Assembly (NCBI GenBank): GCA_027067085.1
Contig: JAMOMM010000304.1
Coordinates: 1-10,092 of the forward strand
From: Hyphomicrobiales bacterium
Lineage (GTDB): Bacteria > Pseudomonadota > Alphaproteobacteria > Rhizobiales > Aestuariivirgaceae
Length of the DNA stretch: 10,092 bases
Direction: 5' to 3'
Both the position numbers and the translations under genes were made by a program. Positions within the stretch are counted from its first letter, which is position 1. Each line of letters starts with the position of its first letter. Below, one piece after another: positions 6,371-10,092 of the stretch. The notes below the pieces were generated by a model, which ran no database searches, had not been told where the DNA came from, and worked only from the letters and a program-made list of their open reading frames with translations.

Positions 6371-6676
6371 TTACCAGCTTGACTTAGTCATACCTGGAAT
6401 TAAACCCTGTGACGCAAAATCGCGTAGTGCGATACGTGACATCTTAACTTTGCGATAGTAGCCGCGAGGACGTCCAGTAATTTCGCAGCGATTACGCACA
6501 CGAGTTTTCGACGAATTACGTGGCAACTCAGCTAGTTTAAGCTGTGCATTAAAGCGCTCTTCCATCGACAAAGTCATGTCTTTGGTCATCGCTTTTAACG
6601 CCGCCCGTTTGTCAGCATATTTTGCAGCCAAACGTTTACGTTTATTATTATTCAAAATCGCGCTATTTTTCGCCAT
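6371..6676 (-). CDS. rpsN: 30S ribosomal protein S14, zinc-independent long form
   Basis: S14 is a late-binding protein of the 30S head. At 101 residues it is the long form. The zinc-binding CxxC pairs of the short form are absent; the only cysteine is in NRCEITGRPRGYYRKVKMSR (about 62-81), the family signature. The start MAKNSAILNNNKRKRLAAKY and the end QGLIPGMTKSSW are typical. AAAGG eight bases before the ATG at 6674-6676 supports the start. It lies 28 nt after rplE and 25 nt before rpsH. A zinc-free S14 would not depend on zinc supply, and no Zur-like context is visible. Confidence 0.97.
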   Translation of the reverse strand: MAKNSAILNNNKRKRLAAKYADKRAALKAMTKDMTLSMEERFNAQLKLAELPRNSSKTRVRNRCEITGRPRGYYRKVKMSRIALRDFASQGLIPGMTKSSW

Positions 6677-6704
6677 CTTGATAGCCTTTCAAACTAGGTT
6701 TCGC

Positions 6705-7277
6705 TTAAGCAGCCTGTTGGCTTTTTTGACGAAACGGGAAATTAAATCCATCGAGTAAAGCTTTTGCTTCAGGATCAGTACCTGCACTTGTGCAAATAAC
6801 AATATCAAAGCCCCAAACCTTATCAATCTTGTCGTAATCGATTTCTGGGAAAACAATGTGTTCAACAATACCCATGGCATAGTTGCCACGGCCATCAAAC
6901 GCTTTGTCTTTAAGACCCCTGAAATCACGTACACGTGGAAGTGCAATTGTAATCAAACGATCAAGAAACTCAAACATACGGTCGCCGCGAAGTGTCACTT
7001 TAACACCAATTGGCATACCTTCACGCAGTTTAAACGTCGCGATTGACTTACGAGCCATCGTAGTAACAGGTTTTTGACCCGCAATTTTCGACATCTCTTC
7101 AACAGCCTGTTTAACCAATTTGCTATCACCAACCGCGCCGCCAACACCCATGTTGAGAACAATTTTCTCAAGCTTAGGAACTTGCATTGGGTTTGTATAA
7201 CCAAATTTTTCTGTCAACTGTTTACGCACTTCATCATTATAGTGCGTTTTCAGTCGTGGAGTATATGAATCAGCCAT
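6705..7277 (-). CDS. rplE: 50S ribosomal protein L5
   Basis: L5 binds 5S rRNA in the central protuberance and bridges to S13 and P-site tRNA. The 190-residue product begins MADSYTPRLKTHYNDEVRKQ and contains the signature VPKLEKIVLNMGVGGAVGDS (33-52). QKPVTTMARKSIATFKLREG follows (68-87), and the C-terminal half has RGNYAMGIVEHIVFPEIDYD (130-149), with the usual ending extended by a few residues (RQKSQQAA). The ATG at 7275-7277 gives the normal N-terminus and has GAGG six bases upstream. A possible start nine codons upstream lies inside rplX and has no family support. The first eight bases overlap the end of rplX, so translation is probably coupled. Codons 11-18 form a perfect 7-bp hairpin described separately. 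Confidence 0.98.
   Translation of the reverse strand: MADSYTPRLKTHYNDEVRKQLTEKFGYTNPMQVPKLEKIVLNMGVGGAVGDSKLVKQAVEEMSKIAGQKPVTTMARKSIATFKLREGMPIGVKVTLRGDRMFEFLDRLITIALPRVRDFRGLKDKAFDGRGNYAMGIVEHIVFPEIDYDKIDKVWGFDIVICTSAGTDPEAKALLDGFNFPFRQKSQQAA
7224..7247 (-). promoter_or_regulatory. Candidate S8 translational operator: hairpin in codons 11-18 of rplE
   Basis: In the mRNA, ACGCACT (7241-7247) pairs perfectly with AGTGCGT (7224-7230) around a ten-base A/T-rich loop. The stem encodes Thr-His at one side and Val-Arg at the other and starts 30 bases after the rplE ATG. In E. coli protein S8 represses the spc operon by binding the mRNA at the beginning of rplE, in the stretch encoding the equivalent Tyr-Lys-Asp-Glu-Val. 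The matching position is seen; binding by S8 is inferred. Confidence 0.4.
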
Positions 7278-7596
7278 CGATAACCTCACCGGAGCGTTTG
7301 GCAAATCTTACCTTGCTACCATCATCAAGAGTTTTAAATCCAACCCGTGTTGGCTTGTCATCTTTTGGATCAAGCAACGATAGGTTTGAAATATCAATCG
7401 GCATCTCTTTAGAGACAATGCCGCCTTCTTGTTGGGCTGTTTGCTTAGTATGACGTTTTGAAACGTTGATACCTTGAACAACCGCTTTATTTGCTTTTGG
7501 AGAAACAGACAAAACACTACCTGTTTTACCTTTGTCTTTCCCAGTAACCACGCCAACGCGGTCACCTTTTTTGATTTTTGACTTCATAGACATCAT
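7270..7596 (-). CDS. rplX: 50S ribosomal protein L24
   Basis: L24 is an assembly-initiating protein near the peptide exit. The 108-residue product contains a KOW motif (KIKKGDRVGVVTGKDKGKTG, about 7-26), then GINVSKRHTKQTAQQEGGI (42-60) and an ending VRFAKRSGEVIDG. The start is ambiguous: ATG codons lie at 7594-7596, 7591-7593 and 7585-7587, all after GGAGG in the end of rplN. Spacings are four, seven and thirteen bases. The longest is listed; its first four bases ATGA overlap the rplN stop. The second start, two residues shorter in effect only by one methionine, has the better spacing. The stop TGA overlaps the first bases of rplE by eight. These overlaps imply coupled translation of rplN, rplX and rplE. 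Confidence 0.95.
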   Translation of the reverse strand: MMSMKSKIKKGDRVGVVTGKDKGKTGSVLSVSPKANKAVVQGINVSKRHTKQTAQQEGGIVSKEMPIDISNLSLLDPKDDKPTRVGFKTLDDGSKVRFAKRSGEVIDG

Positions 7597-7961
7597 AAAA
7601 CCTCCGGTGCAAGAGACACAATTTTCATGTGATTCTTTGCACGTAGTTCACGAGGCACTGGGCCAAAAATACGTGTACCGATTGGTTCACCTTGCGCATT
7701 CACCAAAACCGCAGCATTGCGGTCAAAGCGTATTACCGAACCGTCACGGCGTTGAATATCTTTTGCAGTGCGGACTACTACCGCACGCATTACGACGCCT
7801 TTTTTGACCTTACCGCGTGGAATTGCATCTTTCACAGATACGACGATAATATCGCCTACCCGTGCATATCTGCGCTTTGATCCACCTAGCACTTTGATGC
7901 ATTGCACCCGGCGTGCTCCGGAATTGTCTGCGACGTCGAGATTTGTTTCTGCCTGTATCAT
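7593..7961 (-). CDS. rplN: 50S ribosomal protein L14
   Basis: L14 lies on the subunit interface of the 50S, touching 16S rRNA helix 14 and L19. The 122-residue product starts MIQAETNLDVADNSGARRVQ. It continues CIKVLGGSKRRYARVGDIIV (21-40) and KKGVVMRAVVVRTAKDIQRR (53-72), with the family signature around 60-86. It ends PVPRELRAKNHMKIVSLAPE plus VL. GGGTG five bases before the ATG at 7959-7961 supports the start. It is the first gene of the spc block and follows rpsQ after a 93-nt spacer; its stop overlaps the first start of rplX. Confidence 0.98.
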   Translation of the reverse strand: MIQAETNLDVADNSGARRVQCIKVLGGSKRRYARVGDIIVVSVKDAIPRGKVKKGVVMRAVVVRTAKDIQRRDGSVIRFDRNAAVLVNAQGEPIGTRIFGPVPRELRAKNHMKIVSLAPEVL

Positions 7962-8054
7962 GGCAACACCCGTAATGTTATCGCTGTAAACCCAAAATTG
8001 AATTTACTGTTACTCTTAAAGACCGATTCAAAAATCAATCCGCTAATCTGTTCT
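7962..8054 (-). other. rpsQ-rplN spacer at the S10/spc operon boundary
   Basis: This 93-nt A/T-rich spacer is unusually long for this part of the cluster and falls exactly where the S10 and spc operons separate in E. coli. I see no reading frame with a family match and no promoter with both hexamers well placed; the best fragments (TTGAAT, TTTACA) lack a matching -10. A hairpin at the rpsQ stop precedes it. Read-through from rpsQ is the simplest view. Confidence 0.45.
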
Positions 8055-8291
8055 CTACTCGACTTTACCGAGTAAAGTCCATGTCTTATTTTTAGAAATA
8101 GGACGGCACTCTTGAATGCGTACAATTTCTCCAGCTTTCGCTGTATTGTTTTCGTCGTGGGCCTGATATTTTTTGGTCCGACGAACTGTTTTCTTCATCA
8201 CTGGATGTGTAAAGCGACGCTCGACATCGACAACGATAGTCTTGTCATTTTTGTCGCTGATAACCACACCTTGTAGAATGCGTTTAGGCAT
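8055..8291 (-). CDS. rpsQ: 30S ribosomal protein S17
   Basis: S17 is a primary binding protein of the 30S 5' domain with an OB fold. The 78-residue product begins MPKRILQGVVISDKNDKTIV, continues with VERRFTHPVMKKTVRRTKKY (23-42), contains the conserved AHDENNTAKAGEIVRIQECRPIS, and ends KTWTLLGKVE. Length and order fit the family. GGAG ten bases before the ATG at 8289-8291 is a modest Shine-Dalgarno. It is 18 nt after rpmC and the last gene of the S10 block. The last codons and the TAG stop can fold into a hairpin (8057-8079). Confidence 0.97.
   Translation of the reverse strand: MPKRILQGVVISDKNDKTIVVDVERRFTHPVMKKTVRRTKKYQAHDENNTAKAGEIVRIQECRPISKNKTWTLLGKVE
8057..8079 (-). repeat. Two mutually exclusive hairpins at the end of rpsQ
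   Basis: GACTTTAC (8072-8079 as read in the mRNA) pairs perfectly with GTAAAGTC (8061-8068) around a three-base loop, an 8-bp stem covering the final rpsQ codons. ACTCG (8069-8073) can instead pair with CGAGT (8057-8061), which includes part of the stop. The two use shared bases, so only one can form. No T-run follows, so this is not a standard terminator. Confidence 0.45.
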
Positions 8292-8309
8292 CTGACTTAA
8301 ACTCCGTTA

Positions 8310-8513
8310 TCACTTGGCTTGAGCTTGACTTGCACGTTCAGTTTGCATGGTTTTAATCCGTGCAACACCGCGACGTACCTGACGAACCCGAGCTGAATTT
8401 TCTACTGAACCGGTTGCTGATTGAAAGCGCAGGTTAAATTGCTCTTTCTTCAACTCGATCAACTTGTCATGAAGCTGGTCATCGGTCATTTGTTTTACGT
8501 CTTTGGCTTTCAT
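8310..8513 (-). CDS. rpmC: 50S ribosomal protein L29
   Basis: L29 is a small helical protein at the peptide exit, forming with L23 the docking site for trigger factor, SRP and SecYEG. The 67-residue product starts MKAKDVKQMTDDQLHDKLIE, contains LKKEQFNLRFQSATGSVENS (21-40), and has the family signature RVRQVRRGVARIKTMQTER. AAAGG eight bases before the ATG at 8511-8513 supports the start, which is 11 nt after rplP. It ends with two in-frame stops, TGA TAA. The position between rplP and rpsQ is universal for this cluster. Confidence 0.97.
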   Translation of the reverse strand: MKAKDVKQMTDDQLHDKLIELKKEQFNLRFQSATGSVENSARVRQVRRGVARIKTMQTERASQAQAK

Positions 8514-8524
8514 TGTCTTAACCT

Positions 8525-8938
8525 TTACTCACCCAAACGCGAAATGAACCGCGTTTTAATTGGTAATTTTGCGGCACCAAGACGAAGAGCTTCTTGAGCT
8601 ACTTCACGTGAGACACCATCAAGTTCAAACATGACCCGTCCAGGTTTCACACGAGCACACCAGAATTCAATTGAACCCTTACCTTTACCCATACGAACCT
8701 CAGCAGGTTTTTTAGACACTGGTACATCAGGGAAAATCCTGATCCACACGCGTCCTGCACGTTTCATGTGGCGAGTCATAGCACGACGCGCCGCTTCAAT
8801 TTGACGAGACGTGATCCGTTCAGGTTCCATGGCTTTAAGGCCATAAGTACCAAAATTAAGATCCGTACCACCTTTAGCAACACCGTGAATACGGCCTTTA
8901 TGTTGCTTGCGGAATTTTGTGCGCTTTGGTTGCAGCAT
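8525..8938 (-). CDS. rplP: 50S ribosomal protein L16
   Basis: L16 organises the A-site tRNA architecture and is needed late in 50S assembly. The 137-residue product starts MLQPKRTKFRKQHKGRIHGV. It contains RITSRQIEAARRAMTRHMKR (41-60), FPDVPVSKKPAEVRMGKGKG (69-88), which is the signature including the conserved VRMGKGKG arginine, and WCARVKPGRVMFELDGVS (93-110). AGGAAG six bases before the ATG at 8936-8938 supports the start. It follows rpsC by 32 nt. Nothing is out of the ordinary. Confidence 0.98.
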   Translation of the reverse strand: MLQPKRTKFRKQHKGRIHGVAKGGTDLNFGTYGLKAMEPERITSRQIEAARRAMTRHMKRAGRVWIRIFPDVPVSKKPAEVRMGKGKGSIEFWCARVKPGRVMFELDGVSREVAQEALRLGAAKLPIKTRFISRLGE

Positions 8939-8970
8939 TTTATACTTCCTAAATCCTTAATCTACCGAAA

Positions 8971-9693
8971 CTAGTTCCGGCGATTATCCCTACGTCCGCC
9001 ACGACCACCAGGGCGACCACCTTCTTGGGCCTCCTTGATACGACGCTCATGCGCCGATGGATCGTGCTCAAGAATTTCACCTTTAAAGATCCACACTTTA
9101 AGGCCAATAATGCCATAAGCTGTAAGAGCTTCTGCGGTACCATAATCAATATCAGCACGAAGAGTATGCAACGGCACACGACCTTCACGATACCATTCAA
9201 CACGTGCAATTTCTGCACCGCCCAAACGACCGCCCGCATTGATACGAATACCACCAGCACCCATACGAAGTGCAGATTGAACAGCTCGTTTCATTGCACG
9301 ACGGAAAGCCACACGGCGTTCAAGTTGTTGTGCAATATTTTCAGCAACAAGCGTTGCATCAATTTCTGGTTTGCGAACTTCAACAATATTCAAATGCACA
9401 TCAGCAGATGTGATTTTCATGATTTGTTGACGCAACTTTTCAATATCAGCGCCTTTTTTGCCAATAACAACACCAGGACGCGCTGAATAAATTGTAACGC
9501 GACACTTCTTGTGTGGGCGCTCAATAATAATGCGAGAAACACCAGCTTGCTTTAGCTTAGATGTGAGGAATTTGCGGATACGAATATCTTCGTGCAGCAA
9601 ATTGCCATAATCAGCACCTTCAGCATACCAACGACTATCCCAAGTGCGGTTAATGCCAAGACGCATACCAATTGGATTTACTTTCTGACCCAT
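8971..9693 (-). CDS. rpsC: 30S ribosomal protein S3
   Basis: S3 sits on the solvent side of the 30S head at the mRNA entry tunnel and takes part in unwinding mRNA. The 240-residue product starts MGQKVNPIGMRLGINRTWDS. It has a type II KH domain with VIGKKGADI at about 76-84 and the basic patch RRAMKRAVQSALR (131-143), whose arginines and lysine act in mRNA helicase activity in E. coli. The C-terminal domain signature is GGRLGGAEIARVEWYREGRV (154-173), followed by PLHTLRADIDYGTAEALTAY. A Gly/Arg-rich tail (about 225-240) closes it. The start ATG shares its A with the rplV stop TGA, and GAGGA in the rplV end acts as ribosome site, so translation is coupled. It ends with TAG. Confidence 0.98.
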   Translation of the reverse strand: MGQKVNPIGMRLGINRTWDSRWYAEGADYGNLLHEDIRIRKFLTSKLKQAGVSRIIIERPHKKCRVTIYSARPGVVIGKKGADIEKLRQQIMKITSADVHLNIVEVRKPEIDATLVAENIAQQLERRVAFRRAMKRAVQSALRMGAGGIRINAGGRLGGAEIARVEWYREGRVPLHTLRADIDYGTAEALTAYGIIGLKVWIFKGEILEHDPSAHERRIKEAQEGGRPGGRGGRRDNRRN

Positions 9694-10073
9694 CAGGCTG
9701 CTTCCTCAACTTCTCTGACGATAATCGTCAATTGACAGAAAAACTTCTCGATTTTGCCAACACGGCCACGCGCACGTGGTTGCCAACGTTTCATAACCAA
9801 GTTCTTACCAACATAAGCTTCGGAAACAACAAGTGCGTTGATGTCCAGCCCATGGTTGTTTTCAGCATTAGCAATTGCAGTTTCAAGAGTTTTCTTAACG
9901 TCTTTTGAAATTCTCTTATGAGAAAATTCAAGATCGGCAAGAGCCTTCTCTACTTTTGAACCGCGGATACCGCTAGCAACCAAATTAAGCTTATTTGGAG
10001 AAATACGAATAAGGCGAGTAACCGCTTTAGCTTCGTTATCTGCAAGAGCTCTTTTACGTGATTTCTTACTCAT
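9693..10073 (-). CDS. rplV: 50S ribosomal protein L22
   Basis: L22 contacts all six 23S domains and lines the peptide exit tunnel with a long beta-hairpin. The 126-residue product has a basic start MSKKSRKRALADNEAKAVTR. RISPNKLNLVASGIRGSKVE (23-42) and the helical core FSHKRISKDVKKTLETAIAN (50-69) AENNHGLD follow, and then the hairpin region VGKNLVMKRWQPRARGRVGK (88-107), where macrolide resistance mutations occur in other bacteria; it appears intact. AAGG upstream of the ATG at 10071-10073 supports the start. The ATG overlaps the rpsS stop (ATGA), and its own stop overlaps the rpsC ATG by one base. Confidence 0.98.
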   Translation of the reverse strand: MSKKSRKRALADNEAKAVTRLIRISPNKLNLVASGIRGSKVEKALADLEFSHKRISKDVKKTLETAIANAENNHGLDINALVVSEAYVGKNLVMKRWQPRARGRVGKIEKFFCQLTIIVREVEEAA

Positions 10074-10092
10074 CGTCTCGCCTTCTTATCAG
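10070..10092 (-). CDS. rpsS: 30S ribosomal protein S19, last codons only
   Basis: Only the final six codons and stop remain at the window edge. Reading the minus strand from 10090 gives Asp-Lys-Lys-Ala-Arg-Arg followed by TGA at 10070-10072. This is the usual basic ending of alphaproteobacterial S19 (typically ...ADKKAKR-like), and rpsS is the gene expected directly before rplV in every such cluster. The stop overlaps the rplV start as ATGA. The call rests on this short match and the position. Confidence 0.75.

Noticed and set aside
6371..6676. Zinc-dependent S14 paralogue
   Set aside because: The product is 101 residues and lacks the CxxC pairs, so it is the ordinary zinc-free form.
9025..9486. 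A 153-codon open frame on the plus strand
   Set aside because: It is wholly antisense to rpsC; the product is low-complexity Asn/Thr/Cys/Phe-rich as reverse frames of conserved genes often are.
1..10092. A hidden novel system, mobile element, CRISPR array or RNA gene
   Set aside because: Coding genes of known families fill almost the whole window, all on one strand in the classical order; spacers are short, and no direct repeats, transposase, tRNA-like or toxin-like frames were seen.

Overview
This window is a ribosomal-protein superoperon, read entirely on the minus strand. In the coordinates given, transcription runs from about 10092 down to 1. The order is rpsS(end)-rplV-rpsC-rplP-rpmC-rpsQ-rplN-rplX-rplE-rpsN-rpsH-rplF-rplR-rpsE-rpmD-rplO-secY-adk-rpsM-rpsK-rpoA(start). 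Twenty-one genes are present: nineteen complete, plus the last codons of rpsS at the right edge and the first 143 codons of rpoA at the left edge. All proteins are full length by family standards, and I see no frameshift, mobile element, tRNA, rRNA or CRISPR.

The layout points to an alphaproteobacterium. adk follows secY directly, there is no rpmJ after secY, and rpsD is missing between rpsK and rpoA. The proteins also read as alphaproteobacterial, for example the SecY N-terminus, the four-cysteine Adk LID, the S3 and S5 sequences and the zinc-free long form of S14. Base composition looks moderate (mid-40s percent G+C by eye), so a lower-GC lineage is likely; I cannot name a genus.

Regions: (1) 8055-10092 is the end of the S10 operon (S19, L22, S3, L16, L29, S17). 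(2) 1517-7961 corresponds to the spc operon (L14, L24, L5, S14, S8, L6, L18, S5, L30, L15, SecY) plus adk. (3) 1-1305 is the alpha operon (S13, S11, RNA polymerase alpha). Genes within each block are tightly packed, with several stop/start overlaps (rpsS/rplV 4 nt, rplV/rpsC 1 nt, rplN/rplX 4 nt, rplX/rplE 8 nt) and a 1-nt gap between secY and adk. The only sizeable spacers are 93 nt at the S10/spc boundary, 97 nt before secY, 91 nt before rpoA and 211 nt at the spc/alpha boundary. The last holds a good candidate promoter and several small hairpins.

Together the genes supply parts of both ribosomal subunits, the protein-export channel SecY, the nucleotide-balancing enzyme adenylate kinase and the alpha subunit of RNA polymerase. 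This is core housekeeping DNA. I found no undescribed system. The observations worth a second look are regulatory: a hairpin in early rplE, where the S8 autoregulatory target lies in E. coli; the adk-rpsM leader; and the palindrome/promoter region before secY. Two protein oddities are also listed: the AMP-loop motif of Adk and the SecY tail.
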